Below are positions 34,938 to 44,156 of a stretch of DNA of 64,000 nt, piece by piece. Each line of letters begins with the position of its first letter. Position 1 is the first letter of the stretch. The notes beneath the pieces are model-generated. The model was not told where the DNA came from and made no database searches. It saw only the letters and a list, made by a program, of their open reading frames with translations. The stretch is from Arthrobacter sp. AZCC_0090 (GTDB lineage Bacteria > Actinomycetota > Actinomycetes > Actinomycetales > Micrococcaceae). The stretch lies in assembly GCF_014207375.1 (NCBI RefSeq), contig NZ_JACHEE010000002.1, forward strand, positions 62,001-126,000, written 5' to 3'. The position numbers and the translations under genes were made by a program.

Positions 34938-36050
34938 GTGAACCACGAGACTGCTGAAAAACCACGAATCCACGGTTGGACGAGAGCCCTTCTTCTGGCT
35001 TTGCTGGCAGTCCTCATCGTCGGAGTAGGAGCCGTGCTGGTCCCCCGCGACGCGGGAAAGCCGCAGGCGGTGCCATTTTCCGAATCAGCCCGTTCCGAGG
35101 CTCTCGCCGCGACCGAGGCGCTCCTGGGCAGCGCGACCAAGCTCGAGAGCACGACGCCGGGCGGCGCCCCAGCGAGCGAAGCTTCCGGCGGCACTGGACT
35201 AGCGGATTCCGTGACATTGCTGACACGCCAGGCGCAGGCGCTTCTGCCGCCCTCGGGACCGGCAGCGTCTCCAGGCACCACGTCCCCAGCCCCTGGCTCC
35301 TCAAGCCCCAGTCCTACGCAGGACCGCCCAAACCGGACCAGTTTCGTCTCCGCACTCTCCGCGAGCGCTTCCCGTCGCTTAGCGGACGCCGCGAAGGCCG
35401 ACGGCGGCATGGCACGGCTGCTTGCCGCCGTCGGGACCTCCCAACTGCTCGAGTCATCGAGGCTGGCCACAATCTGGGGTCTGCCGGTACCGGCAACCCA
35501 GGCCGAGGCGACCACCGCCCCTGTGCCGCCCCCGAGTTGCCCCGCCCTGCCCGGAACGTCAGCAACAGCCGCACCGACCCCCGGGACTGCGTCCGCCCGG
35601 GCTGATCTTCCCGCAGCCATCGCCGCCGTCGTGAGCTCCGAACAGGAGGCGATCTATGCGTACCAAGTGGCCCTGACCAAGCTGGACGCGAAGGCATCTG
35701 CAACCGCTGCCACGTGGCTGGACCGTCATCAGGAACTGCTCCGCGGAGCGGAAGCCCAAGGCAGGCTGCACTGCGCCGCTACCCCACCGAGGGAAGCTGG
35801 CTACCGCCTGCCGGCTAGCTTCGCCGCCAAACCCGGGGCAGCGCTAGGAAGCATGGAGGCCAGCTCACTGACCGCCTATGCCGACCTTGTGGCGTTGTCA
35901 GAGGCTGAGACGCGGCAATGGGCCATCGACGGGCTGGTCGACGCGGCCAAGCGCAGTCAAGCTTGGGGAACTCCCGTTGGACCTTTCGCCGGACTTTCGA
36001 TTGATAGCGCCGCCCTGCCTCCGCTCCCGTCGAGCACCCCGGCTCCATAG
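34938..36050 (+). CDS. Membrane-anchored DUF4439 (ferritin-like) protein
   Basis: A 370-residue protein if started at GTG 34938 (TTG 34908 is an alternative). One N-terminal membrane segment (about residues 12-33) is followed by a 200-residue Ala/Pro/Ser-rich spacer. The C-terminal domain from about residue 220 matches DUF4439, a ferritin-like four-helix type: AAIAAVVSSEQEAIYAYQVA, then SLTAYADLVALSEAETRQWA. It is probably exported and anchored, with the helix bundle outside. No function is established. The gene is normally a close neighbour of the rimP operon in related genomes, here pushed 3.2 kb away by the insert. Confidence 0.75.
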   Translation: MNHETAEKPRIHGWTRALLLALLAVLIVGVGAVLVPRDAGKPQAVPFSESARSEALAATEALLGSATKLESTTPGGAPASEASGGTGLADSVTLLTRQAQALLPPSGPAASPGTTSPAPGSSSPSPTQDRPNRTSFVSALSASASRRLADAAKADGGMARLLAAVGTSQLLESSRLATIWGLPVPATQAEATTAPVPPPSCPALPGTSATAAPTPGTASARADLPAAIAAVVSSEQEAIYAYQVALTKLDAKASATAATWLDRHQELLRGAEAQGRLHCAATPPREAGYRLPASFAAKPGAALGSMEASSLTAYADLVALSEAETRQWAIDGLVDAAKRSQAWGTPVGPFAGLSIDSAALPPLPSSTPAP

Positions 36051-36101
36051 GAAAGCCTTTCTTTGCTGGCGGCTGAGGCCTCCAAGTGCTTGGCTTGTTC
36101 C

Positions 36102-36830
36102 ATGGCTTCCACTGAAACTGCAGCCCTGCACGAAAACGAACCACACGCCAATGATCTTGCCCACCGCCTCAACTGGCTCCGGGCAGGCGTCCTTGGCGCC
36201 AACGATGGAATCGTCTCCGTTGCCGCCATCGTGGTGGGCGTCGCTGGAGCAACGACCAGCACCGGTGCCATCCTCGCGGCCGGCGCGGCGGGACTCGTGG
36301 GTGGCGCGGTTTCCATGGCGCTGGGCGAGTATGTGTCCGTCAGCAGCCAAAGCGACAGCCAAAAGGCCCTCATCGAGAAGGAACGCCGGGAGTTGGCCGA
36401 GCAGCCTGAGGAAGAGCTTGCCGAACTCACTGCGATCTACCAGGCCAAGGGCCTGCGGCCTGAAACCGCTCGGAAAGTGGCCTTGGAATTGACGGAGCAC
36501 GATGCCCTTGCCGCCCACCTATCCGCCGAATTGAACATCGACGAAGACGACATCGTCAGTCCATGGCATGCGGCCTTCGCCTCCGCGGTTGCCTTCACCC
36601 TGGGCGCGGTACTGCCCTTACTCGCAATCTTGCTCCCGCCGCCGGGGCTGCGTGTCCCGCTGACCTTCATTTCCGTGCTGCTCGCGCTGGCGATCACCGG
36701 AGCCATAGGAGCGTGGATCGGCGGCAGCTCGAAGACCCGCGCCGCCGTGCGCGTCGTCATCGGCGGAGCCCTTGCGCTTGCCGCGACGTTCTTCATCGGA
36801 AGCCTCCTGGGCTCCACCGGAGTGGTCTGA
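36102..36830 (+). CDS. VIT1/CCC1-family metal transporter
   Basis: A 242-residue membrane protein of the vacuolar iron transporter type. LRAGVLGANDGIVSVAAIVVG opens the first membrane segment. GGAVSMALGEYVSVSSQSDSQ closes the second, and a charged cytoplasmic region rich in Glu (residues 86-130) follows that would bind metal. Three more hydrophobic segments lie in the last 100 residues. The likely substrates are Fe2+ or Mn2+, exported from the cytoplasm. ATG 36102 is preferred. A frame from 36063 adds 13 unlikely residues. Confidence 0.88.
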   Translation: MASTETAALHENEPHANDLAHRLNWLRAGVLGANDGIVSVAAIVVGVAGATTSTGAILAAGAAGLVGGAVSMALGEYVSVSSQSDSQKALIEKERRELAEQPEEELAELTAIYQAKGLRPETARKVALELTEHDALAAHLSAELNIDEDDIVSPWHAAFASAVAFTLGAVLPLLAILLPPPGLRVPLTFISVLLALAITGAIGAWIGGSSKTRAAVRVVIGGALALAATFFIGSLLGSTGVV

Positions 36831-36852
36831 ACCACACCCGGACCGGCTTGGG

Positions 36853-36858
36853 TAGGCT
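36853..36858 (+). promoter_or_regulatory. Putative -10 box of the phosphotransferase gene
   Basis: TAGGCT is followed by 7 nt and ATG 36866, with no ribosome binding site, giving a likely leaderless start. Confidence 0.45.
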
Positions 36859-36865
36859 GACAGTG

Positions 36866-37888
36866 ATGACTACCTTCGTTTCGATCCCTGGCGACCTCCA
36901 GGCACGCTACTCCCGCACAGCGGAGGGGCGGGCGTGGCTCTCAGGGCTGCCCGGACTGATCAGTGCCAGCTTGGAACGCTGGCAGCTGTCCGTTGACCTG
37001 GAACCCGGCGTGGAACCGTGGAATGGCCACGGCGGCATCGTCATTCCGGTCTTCTACAACGGCGCCCGTTCGGTGCTCAAGATTGCGTTCCCGCACGAGG
37101 AGGCCCTTGTTGAACGGCATGCGCTGGCCCTGTGGGGCGGCACCGGAGCCGTGAGGCTGCTCGACGCCGATGCCGCCTCCTGCGCGATGCTCTTGGAGCG
37201 GCTCGACGCGGTCAGCTGGCTACAGAGCGCTCCGATGGAGGAGGCCCGCGACGTCTGGGGATCGCTCGTGAAGGAACTCAGCATCGAACCGGACGAGCGG
37301 CCCGAATGGAAAGAGTTTGAGCACATAGCGGCCCGCGCCGAGCGCTGGAGCGATGAGTTGCCTGCCGACTGGGAGCAACTTGGCCAGCCTTTTCCCCGCT
37401 GGCTCCTTGAAGCCGCGTTGGAGGTGTGCCAGACCCGGGGCGCCGTTGGACGCCGCGGGGGCAGGGACGTCCTAGTGCATTGCGATCTGCACTTCATGAA
37501 CATCCTCCCGCATCTTAACGGCCAGCAGCCCATGGGGAGCCGCGGATACGTGGCCATCGATCCGCAGCCGATGATCGGGGAGGCAGAATTCGCCGTCGCC
37601 CCGATCCTGTGGAACCGTATCCGCGATCTCTCCAGAACGGCTCCCGAACTCGCGCTCCTTGAACGTTGCGCAGATTTCAGCAGCGCAGCTGGCTTGGACG
37701 GCGAGGCAGCCCGGGAATGGAGCGTGGTCCGCGAGGTCGAGAACGCCCTCTGGTACGCAGGCAAGCCAAAGCATGAAGGCGATCTAGCACGCTCCTTGTG
37801 GGTGGCCAGCACGCTCGCGGGTCGGCCCCTGGACGGCCTCCCGGCGGCGCACGATCTGCCCGAACCGGGGCAGGCTGCATCCGAGTAG
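36866..37888 (+). CDS. Aminoglycoside/hydroxyurea phosphotransferase-like kinase
   Basis: A 340-residue protein of the aminoglycoside phosphotransferase superfamily, nearest by pattern to APH(6)/hydroxyurea phosphotransferases. The Brenner-type catalytic motif is HCDLHFMN near residue 210, and the metal-binding DPQPMIGE follows. The N-terminal lobe has VLKIAFPHEE with the ATP-binding Lys. The natural substrate is unknown. Chromosomal members are common in soil actinobacteria and need not give resistance. The open frame extends upstream to 36563 over the transporter gene, but the TAGGCT box supports ATG 36866. Confidence 0.8.
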   Translation: MTTFVSIPGDLQARYSRTAEGRAWLSGLPGLISASLERWQLSVDLEPGVEPWNGHGGIVIPVFYNGARSVLKIAFPHEEALVERHALALWGGTGAVRLLDADAASCAMLLERLDAVSWLQSAPMEEARDVWGSLVKELSIEPDERPEWKEFEHIAARAERWSDELPADWEQLGQPFPRWLLEAALEVCQTRGAVGRRGGRDVLVHCDLHFMNILPHLNGQQPMGSRGYVAIDPQPMIGEAEFAVAPILWNRIRDLSRTAPELALLERCADFSSAAGLDGEAAREWSVVREVENALWYAGKPKHEGDLARSLWVASTLAGRPLDGLPAAHDLPEPGQAASE

Positions 37889-37912
37889 GGTCCGCCGGCA
37901 AGGCCACTTGGC

Positions 37913-39304
37913 TCAGGCCGTGGCCTCCAGCGCATCCCTGATCGCTTGCACGGCTATATCGAGATCGGACGAATCCGTGGACCAGTTCGTCACCGAAACA
38001 CGCAGGATATCCCTGCCTTGCCATCGCGAACCGGACATCCAAACCCTCCCGTCGGCCATGATGTAGTCCGTGACGGCCCGCGTCCGCTCGTCGGAACCGA
38101 AGGCCAGGGACAACTGGGTGAACACCACGTCGTTGAGCACTTCCACGCCCGGCACTTCCGCAAGCCGCCGGGCCAATTCCGCAGCACACTCCGCGCGTCC
38201 CGCGACAAGCTGCCGCACGCCGTCGCCACCCAAGGACCGCAGGGCCGCCCACACAGGCACTCCCCTGGCCCGGCGGGACAGCTCGGGGACTTTTTCCATG
38301 GGGTCGCCGGGACCATGATCATCCTGCATGAGGTATTCGGCGTGCATGCCAATGGCCGATCGAAGGGCTTCAACGTCGCGCACCACAACAATTCCGGCGT
38401 CGTAAGGCACGTTGAGGGTCTTATGGGCATCGGTTCCCCACGAATCAGCCGACTCAACCCCCTCGACCAGTTGCCGTAGTCCCGGTACAGCTGCTGCCCA
38501 CAGGCCGAAGGCGCCGTCAACGTGGACCCACGCGCCGTGATTCTTGGCTGCCGAAATCGTCTCAGGGAAAGAATCGAAGGCTCCCGAGTGGAGGTTCCCG
38601 GCTTGGAGGCACACAATGGTCGGTCCTCGTCCGGGGTCGGCCTCCAGCGCGTTCCGCAGATCGGCGGGGTCGATCCGTCCCTGGTGGTCCGCCCGGACAA
38701 CTTCAGGAGTCCCCAGCCCCAAGAATCGCAAGGCCATGTCCAGGCTCTCGTGCCGCTCGGCTCCGACGAGGACGCGCAGTTTCGGCGCCCCTTGGAGTCC
38801 CCCTATGTTGACGTCCCAGCCGGCGTTGGACAACTGGCGCCACCGGGCCGCCGCAAGTGCCGTGAAATTCGCCATGCTGGCGCCAGTGGCGAATCCGACG
38901 TCGGACCCTTCAGGGAGGCCGAGCAGCTCGAGCAGCCATTGCCCTGCGGCCTCTTCGATCCCTGCGGTGGCGGGTGTGGCGAAACGCAGGCCGGTGTTCT
39001 GGTCCCAGGCTGAAACCATCCAGTCCGCGGCCATGCCAGCCGGCACTGTACCGCCGATAACCCAACCGAAGAAGCGCCCCGATTGCATGGCCATCAGCCC
39101 GGGCTCGGCGTGCTCGGCGAGGAAATCGATCACCGCCGCGGGGTCCAGTCCGCTGGCTGGAAGCGGGCCCCCGAAGACCGCCGTGACGTCATCTGCGGTG
39201 TTGCTTGGCCGTACAGGCCGCCCAGGCAAGGCTCTCAGCCACTCCCGGGTATGCTCCCATGCACGTTCGAGAGCCCGCTCATAGTCGCTGGAATCGACCC
39301 ACAT
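37913..39304 (-). CDS. Group II pyridoxal-dependent decarboxylase
   Basis: A 463-residue fold-type I PLP enzyme of the aromatic-L-amino-acid/glutamate decarboxylase group. Signs are GFATGASMANFTALAAARW, the pyridine-stacking His in VGAERHESLD, Asp in VHVDGAFGLWA and PLP Lys in SWGTDAHKTLNVPYD. Substrates in the group include aromatic amino acids, glutamate and others, so none is named. The Asn after Thr-Leu instead of the usual aromatic residue is notable. TAGCAT lies 6 nt before the ATG. It lies convergent with the kinase gene. Confidence 0.85.
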   Translation of the reverse strand: MWVDSSDYERALERAWEHTREWLRALPGRPVRPSNTADDVTAVFGGPLPASGLDPAAVIDFLAEHAEPGLMAMQSGRFFGWVIGGTVPAGMAADWMVSAWDQNTGLRFATPATAGIEEAAGQWLLELLGLPEGSDVGFATGASMANFTALAAARWRQLSNAGWDVNIGGLQGAPKLRVLVGAERHESLDMALRFLGLGTPEVVRADHQGRIDPADLRNALEADPGRGPTIVCLQAGNLHSGAFDSFPETISAAKNHGAWVHVDGAFGLWAAAVPGLRQLVEGVESADSWGTDAHKTLNVPYDAGIVVVRDVEALRSAIGMHAEYLMQDDHGPGDPMEKVPELSRRARGVPVWAALRSLGGDGVRQLVAGRAECAAELARRLAEVPGVEVLNDVVFTQLSLAFGSDERTRAVTDYIMADGRVWMSGSRWQGRDILRVSVTNWSTDSSDLDIAVQAIRDALEATA

Positions 39305-39310
39305 GAGTGC

Positions 39311-39316
39311 ATGCTA
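39311..39316 (-). promoter_or_regulatory. Putative -10 box of the decarboxylase gene
   Basis: TAGCAT on the minus strand, 6 nt before the ATG, with no Shine-Dalgarno sequence between. Confidence 0.4.
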
Positions 39317-39361
39317 CGCCCGCGGCTTCCCGCGGGCCATCGTGGGCGGGAACCAGCACGG

Positions 39362-40159
39362 CTACTGGGCGAAGTAGTCGTGCCAGACGTCAGTGCCGAG
39401 CTTGATGATCAACGCACCAACCACGATCAGGAACACCACGCGCACAAAGCCACTCCCTTGCTTCACGGCCGTCCGGGCGCCGAGATACCCGCCAGCCATA
39501 TTGGACAGCCCAAGAACCGCGCCGACGCCCCACAGCAGGGATCCGTGCGGCAGGAAGAACAAGAGCGCCCCGGCGTTGGTGGCCATGTTGACGATCTTCG
39601 CCTTGGCGCTGGCCTCAAGGAAGGCATAGCCCATGGCGGTGACGAGGGCAATCACCAGGAACGAGCCTGTTCCGGGACCTATCAGACCGTCGTAGAACCC
39701 GATCACGGCACCGATGGCGCAGGCCACGACATAGTGCCTGTGGCCGTCATGACGCAGGGCGGTCAGCTCTCCCGCGTTAGGTCGCAGCGCCGTGAAGAGC
39801 GCGACGGCGATCAACGCCACCACGATGATGGGTTTGAAGACACTGGCAGGAAGGTTGGCGGCCAAGACGGCTCCGCCGAAGCTGCCCGCGAGGGCAATCA
39901 CCGCCATGGGTATGGCCGTCTTGAGGTCAGGGCCAACCCGGCGGTAATAGGTGACGGCACTGGTTGTTGTCCCGAAAATGGAGCCCATTTTGTTGGTGGC
40001 CAGCGCCTGGACCGGAGTAATCCCCGGAACCAGGAGCAAGACGGGAAGCTGGATCAGTCCCCCGCCGCCCACCACTGCGTCTACCCAGCCGGCTGCGAAT
40101 CCAGCCACCACGATCATGATGAGCGTGGTGAGCTGGACCGACTCGAAGCCGGAGATCAC
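39362..40159 (-). CDS. TauE/SafE-family sulfite/anion exporter
   Basis: A 265-residue protein with about eight membrane segments. The N-terminal [20 protein letters not shown] and the internal repeat [20 protein letters not shown] are the duplicated signature of TauE/SafE permeases. They are thought to export sulfite, sulfoacetate or related anions. The start overlaps the proS stop by 4 nt, so it is translated from the proS transcript. No sulfur metabolism genes are adjacent, although the sulfite-oxidase-fold enzyme lies 29 kb away. Confidence 0.88.
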   Translation of the reverse strand: MISGFESVQLTTLIMIVVAGFAAGWVDAVVGGGGLIQLPVLLLVPGITPVQALATNKMGSIFGTTTSAVTYYRRVGPDLKTAIPMAVIALAGSFGGAVLAANLPASVFKPIIVVALIAVALFTALRPNAGELTALRHDGHRHYVVACAIGAVIGFYDGLIGPGTGSFLVIALVTAMGYAFLEASAKAKIVNMATNAGALLFFLPHGSLLWGVGAVLGLSNMAGGYLGARTAVKQGSGFVRVVFLIVVGALIIKLGTDVWHDYFAQ

Positions 40160-41967
40160 TTCTGGCGTACGGCGTTGACCACGTAGTCGGCAGCCTTTTC
40201 GACTGCCACGTTTTCGGCCTCACCAGTGCGACGGTCCTTGATCTCCACAACACCGTCCACCAAGCCACGACCGACCGCCACGATGGTGGGGACGCCCACG
40301 AGCTCGGCGTCACCGAACTTCACGCCCGGGGAAACTTTGGGGCGGTCGTCGTAAATCACGTCGAGGCCTGCGGCCTCGAGTTCGGCGGAGAGCTTTTCAG
40401 CCGCCGCGAAAATTTCCTCACCGCGCCCGACGGCGACCACGTGGACGTCCGCGGGGGCGACGGAGCGCGGCCAGATCAAACCACGGTCATCATTGTTGGC
40501 CTCCGCCAAGGCGGCCACGGCACGGGTCACGCCGACACCGTACGAGCCCATGGTGACCACAACCTGTTTGCCTTTCTGGTCAAGGACCTTCAGGTCCAGG
40601 GCCTCGGCATACTTGCGGCCGAGTTGGAAGATGTGGCCCATTTCGATGCCGCGCGCAGTCTCCAGGGGACCGGAGCCATCCGGGGCTTCGTCACCGGCAC
40701 GGACCTCGGTGCATTCAATGACCCCGTCCCAAGCAAAGTCGCGGCCGGCCACGAGACCGAACACGTGCTTGCCGTCTTCGTTCGCTCCGGTGACCCAGCT
40801 GGTGCCGGAGACAACCCGCGGGTCAACGAGGAAGAGCAACTTGGACGTGCCTTCGAGGCCAAGCACGGCTTCGCCGAGGACGAGGCCCGGGCCGATGTAG
40901 CCCTTGACGAGTTCCGGGTTCTTCTTGAGGTCTTCCTCGTTGGCCGCTTCTAGCCCGATCTCACCGGCAATCGGCAGGAAGGCGCCGATATTGGCTTCGA
41001 CGCGCTTGAGGTCCACCGCACGGTCACCGGGAACGCCGATGACCACAATCTGGCGCTCGCCCGTGGGCAGGGTGACGGCGAGGACCACATTCTTGAGTGT
41101 GTCGGCGCCAGTCCACGCGCCGCCGTCGGAATCGCTGCGGGGAGCGAGCTGGTTGGCTGCGGCCACGAGGGTTTCGATGGTGGGCGTGTCCGGGGTATCC
41201 AGGACGCGCGCGAGAGGCGCGTCGCTGAAGTCGATCTCAGCCGGGACCACGGTGGTCACAGCCTCGACGTTGGCCGCGTAGCCGCCCGCCGAGCGCACGA
41301 AGGTGTCCTCGCCGATTTCGGTGGGGTGCAGGAATTCCTCGCTCTTGGATCCGCCCATGGCGCCTGCAGTGGCGGCAACGGGAATGACATCAAGTCCAAG
41401 GCGCTCGAAGATTTTCAGGTACGCGGCGCGGTGGGCTGCGTAGCTCGCATCCAGGCCGGCGTCGTCGACGTCGAAGGAGTAGGAGTCCTTCATGATGAAT
41501 TCACGGCCGCGGAGGAGGCCGGCCCGGGGGCGTGCTTCGTCGCGGTACTTGTTCTGGATCTGGTACAGGCTCAACGGCAGGTCCTTGTACGAGGAGTACA
41601 GGTCCTTGACGAGGAGGGTGAACATTTCCTCGTGGGTGGGGGCAAGAAGGTAATCGGCACCCTTGCGGTCCTGGAGGCGGAACAGCCCCTCGCCGTATTC
41701 GGTCCAGCGGTTGGTGGCCTCGTAGGGTTCGCGGGGCAGCAGAGCCGGGAAATGGACTTCCTGGGCGCCGATGGCGGCCATTTCCTCGCGGATGATCTGT
41801 TCGACCTTGCGCAGAACGCTCAATCCCAAAGGCAGCCACGTGTAGATGCCCGGTGCTGCGCGGCGAATGTAGCCGGCACGGACCAGGAGTTTATGGCTGG
41901 CGACTTCGGCGTCGACGGGATCTTCACGCAGGGTGCGCAGGAACAGCTGGGAGAGGCGAAGGACCAC
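40156..41967 (-). CDS. proS: Prolyl-tRNA synthetase
   Basis: A 603-residue class II synthetase of the bacterial type. Motif 1 is around [19 protein letters not shown], motif 2 around [21 protein letters not shown], and the central YbaK-like editing insertion spans about residues 230-400. The anticodon-binding domain is at the C-terminus. It charges tRNA-Pro in the cytoplasm. The GTG start lies close to 41967. TauE/SafE overlaps its stop codon. Confidence 0.97.
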   Translation of the reverse strand: MVLRLSQLFLRTLREDPVDAEVASHKLLVRAGYIRRAAPGIYTWLPLGLSVLRKVEQIIREEMAAIGAQEVHFPALLPREPYEATNRWTEYGEGLFRLQDRKGADYLLAPTHEEMFTLLVKDLYSSYKDLPLSLYQIQNKYRDEARPRAGLLRGREFIMKDSYSFDVDDAGLDASYAAHRAAYLKIFERLGLDVIPVAATAGAMGGSKSEEFLHPTEIGEDTFVRSAGGYAANVEAVTTVVPAEIDFSDAPLARVLDTPDTPTIETLVAAANQLAPRSDSDGGAWTGADTLKNVVLAVTLPTGERQIVVIGVPGDRAVDLKRVEANIGAFLPIAGEIGLEAANEEDLKKNPELVKGYIGPGLVLGEAVLGLEGTSKLLFLVDPRVVSGTSWVTGANEDGKHVFGLVAGRDFAWDGVIECTEVRAGDEAPDGSGPLETARGIEMGHIFQLGRKYAEALDLKVLDQKGKQVVVTMGSYGVGVTRAVAALAEANNDDRGLIWPRSVAPADVHVVAVGRGEEIFAAAEKLSAELEAAGLDVIYDDRPKVSPGVKFGDAELVGVPTIVAVGRGLVDGVVEIKDRRTGEAENVAVEKAADYVVNAVRQK

Positions 41968-42105
41968 GGGTCAGAATCCGTTTCTATGGCAAGAGCTGGC
42001 AAAAACTACTGCGTACTAATCTACCGGCTTACAGCCGGACCACTCGCCCGGCCCTCTCATGAGCGTGGACCGGCCCTTCCCTCATTGCACAACCCCAAAC
42101 GCAGA

Positions 42106-42175
42106 TGAGCCACGCCATGGTCGGCGGAAGCCCCTGGCCGCTGGGCGGCTGGTCATCCTGCCATGGCGTGGCTCA
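42106..42175. repeat. 15-bp inverted repeat with 40-nt spacer
   Basis: TGAGCCACGCCATGG at 42106-42120 and its exact complement at 42161-42175. It lies 35 nt beyond the stop of the small helix-hairpin gene, upstream of proS on the same strand. The spacer is GC-rich and can form a second stem. No T-run follows, so it may be a factor-assisted terminator or an insulating structure. Confidence 0.65.
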
Positions 42176-42209
42176 GCGGCCGGTCGGCCGCGGGCGCTGT
42201 CCTGGAGGC

Positions 42210-42434
42210 TTAGTCAGCCTTGCCTTCCAGGGCAACCAAAACGCCCGCGACTGCGAAGAACTTGTTGCTACCGAGTTCACGAATGGTCTTGATTCCCAGG
42301 GCTTCCTGCAATTTCTCAGCGGTTGCATCGGTGACACCCGCAAGCGCCGCCGGAGATGCGTCCAGAATCTCCTTAAGCGACTTGTCTTCAAATGCCTTGT
42401 CGAGTGCTTTCGAAAGATCCACGCTTACAGCCAT
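42210..42434 (-). CDS. Small helix-hairpin-helix-like protein
   Basis: A 74-residue soluble protein, MAVSVDLSKALDKAFEDKSL at the start. The segment ILDASPAALAGVTDATAEKL looks like a helix-hairpin-helix of the kind that contacts nucleic acid, and a second amphipathic half follows. I know no function. ATG 42434 is chosen as the only start that gives a compact family-like protein. An open frame to 42512 adds an unlikely basic lead. AGAGAGG sits 9 nt upstream. Confidence 0.65.
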   Translation of the reverse strand: MAVSVDLSKALDKAFEDKSLKEILDASPAALAGVTDATAEKLQEALGIKTIRELGSNKFFAVAGVLVALEGKAD

Positions 42435-42542
42435 TTGTTTGTGTTTCCTCTCTGAAACCATCCGCGCCCCAACGACACGGCTGGTTCCGAACCTATGTGA
42501 TACCGGCCGCAATTTTCAAGGCTTTGGACTAATCAATATTTG

Positions 42543-42571
42543 TTGACCCCGACCGGTGCCGGGTCTACCTT
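42543..42571 (+). promoter_or_regulatory. Promoter of the ABC exporter operon
   Basis: TTGACC at 42543-42548 and TACCTT at 42566-42571 are separated by exactly 17 bp, close to the housekeeping sigma consensus. The downstream palindrome begins at the last base of the -10 box. Confidence 0.65.
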
Positions 42572-42594
42572 TTATTCATCACCTGATGAATAAA
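42571..42594. promoter_or_regulatory. 24-bp palindromic operator, probably for the TetR gene of the operon
   Basis: A perfect palindrome with half-site TTTATTCATCA around a central CC. It covers the expected transcription start, so binding would block initiation. The TetR gene 1.6 kb downstream is the natural candidate ligand-responsive repressor. The AT-rich half-site stands out in this GC-rich genome. Confidence 0.72.
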
Positions 42595-42612
42595 TTATTC
42601 CCGGAGGCGACG

Positions 42613-43404
42613 ATGTCCCACAGCGCATCAGGAAGCAACACCCCAGGCATGCGCCCTGCGGTCAAAGCGGAGGGCCTACATGTCACCCGCAGCCACAAGA
42701 GGATCCTGCGTGGCCTGGACTTCGCCATCGAGCCAGGCCGTATCACGGGCCTGCTCGGCCCCTCCGGGAGCGGCAAGACAACCCTCATGCGCGGCATCGT
42801 CGGGGTACAACGACTCACCGCCGGCACCATAGAGGTGCTGGGCCGACCAGCCGGCACACCATCGTTGCGGCACGACGTCGGATACGTCACCCAGGCGCCG
42901 AGCGTCTACACGGACCTCAGCGTCGAAGCGAACGTCAGATATTTCGGAGCCATGCACGGCGCCACGGCGGCGGACACCGCGGAGGCGATTGCCGCCGTCG
43001 GGCTCGAAGCATTAGCGAGGCAAAAGACGGCAGATTTGTCCGGCGGTGAATTCAGCCGGGTCTCGCTGGCATGCGCGCTCGTCGCACATCCGCAGCTGCT
43101 GATCCTCGACGAACCGACAGTGGGCCTGGATCCGGTACTTCGTGCCGAATTATGGGAACGGTTTGCTGCCATGGCGGAATCGGGAACCACCCTCCTGGTC
43201 TCCAGTCATGTCATGGAAGAGGCCTCCCACTGTTCCTCGCTGCTCCTGCTCCGCGACGGACTTCTGCTCGCGCAGCTCAGTCCGGCCGAACTCAGCGAGC
43301 GGGGACACAGCAACGACCTGGAACAGGCCTTCCTGCACATCATCCAGGAAACGAGTCCCCCCTCGAACCGCCGCGGTGCCAATGAAAGCCAGGTTGCGTC
43401 ATGA
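42613..43404 (+). CDS. ABC transporter ATP-binding protein (ABC-2 type exporter)
   Basis: A 263-residue ATPase with Walker A GPSGSGKTT near residue 58, Q-loop VTQAPS, signature LSGGEFSRV, Walker B LLILDEP and switch His in SSHVMEE. The ATG at 42613 has GGAGG 7 nt upstream. The ATG at 42586 would lie within the operator. It couples ATP hydrolysis to the permease encoded next. The cassette is likely a drug or toxic-compound exporter, inferred from its local TetR. Confidence 0.9.
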   Translation: MSHSASGSNTPGMRPAVKAEGLHVTRSHKRILRGLDFAIEPGRITGLLGPSGSGKTTLMRGIVGVQRLTAGTIEVLGRPAGTPSLRHDVGYVTQAPSVYTDLSVEANVRYFGAMHGATAADTAEAIAAVGLEALARQKTADLSGGEFSRVSLACALVAHPQLLILDEPTVGLDPVLRAELWERFAAMAESGTTLLVSSHVMEEASHCSSLLLLRDGLLLAQLSPAELSERGHSNDLEQAFLHIIQETSPPSNRRGANESQVAS

Positions 43405-44156
43405 ATCCAAGGATGATGTTTGCCACCACAAGACGGGTCCTGGAACAATTACGGCACGACCACCGCAGCGTCGCACTCATCATGGTGGTTCCTGCCCTGC
43501 TCCTCACTGGCGTCTACTATCTCTTCGAGAACGAAACCCTGCCTCCCGGATTCCCCCGGACCTTTGACCGGGTGGGACTCCAGATGCTGGCCATCTTCCC
43601 GTTTGTGGTGATGTTCTTGGTCACGTCGATCACGATGTTGCGGGAAAGGACCTCGGGGACGTTGGAGCGGCTCCTGACGACGCCCATCCACAAAGCTGAT
43701 CTCCTGTTCGGCTATGCGTTGGCGTTCTCGATCATGGCCGCACTGCAGTCTTTGGTAGCGACAGCTGTGGCCTATTGGATCTTCAATCTGGATATCAAGG
43801 GCGGTCCGGGTTACGTGGTGTTGATTGCCGTCATCAACGCGGTGCTGGGAGTCGCGCTGGGGCTGCTGTGCTCGGCCTTCGCGCGGACCGAATTCCAAGC
43901 GGTGCAATTCATGCCGGTAGTGGTGATACCGCAGATTCTGTTGTGCGGACTCTTCGTGGCCCGGGAACACATGAACAGCATCCTGGAGAGCATCTCCAAC
44001 GTACTGCCACTGACGTTTTCGGTAGACGCCCTCCAGCAGATCGCCGGCAACGCGGAAGCTACCCAAGCTATGTGGCAAGACGCCGGCGTCATGGCGGCGA
44101 TCGTGGTGGGAGTTTTGGTCCTGGCCTCGTTCACCCTCCGACGGCGGACCGCATGA
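43401..44156 (+). CDS. ABC-2 type permease
   Basis: A 251-residue membrane protein with six hydrophobic segments. Its start overlaps the ATPase stop by 4 nt. The sequence MLRERTSGTLERLLTTPIHK after the second segment is the hallmark of the ABC-2 permease family (nodulation/daunorubicin-export type). The final segment precedes a basic tail. It forms the membrane dimer for the ATPase. Confidence 0.92.
   Translation: MNPRMMFATTRRVLEQLRHDHRSVALIMVVPALLLTGVYYLFENETLPPGFPRTFDRVGLQMLAIFPFVVMFLVTSITMLRERTSGTLERLLTTPIHKADLLFGYALAFSIMAALQSLVATAVAYWIFNLDIKGGPGYVVLIAVINAVLGVALGLLCSAFARTEFQAVQFMPVVVIPQILLCGLFVAREHMNSILESISNVLPLTFSVDALQQIAGNAEATQAMWQDAGVMAAIVVGVLVLASFTLRRRTA

Noticed and set aside
34736..35620. 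294-codon minus-strand frame across the DUF4439 gene
   Set aside because: It is a shadow of the Ala/Pro-rich spacer of that gene, without motif or start signal.
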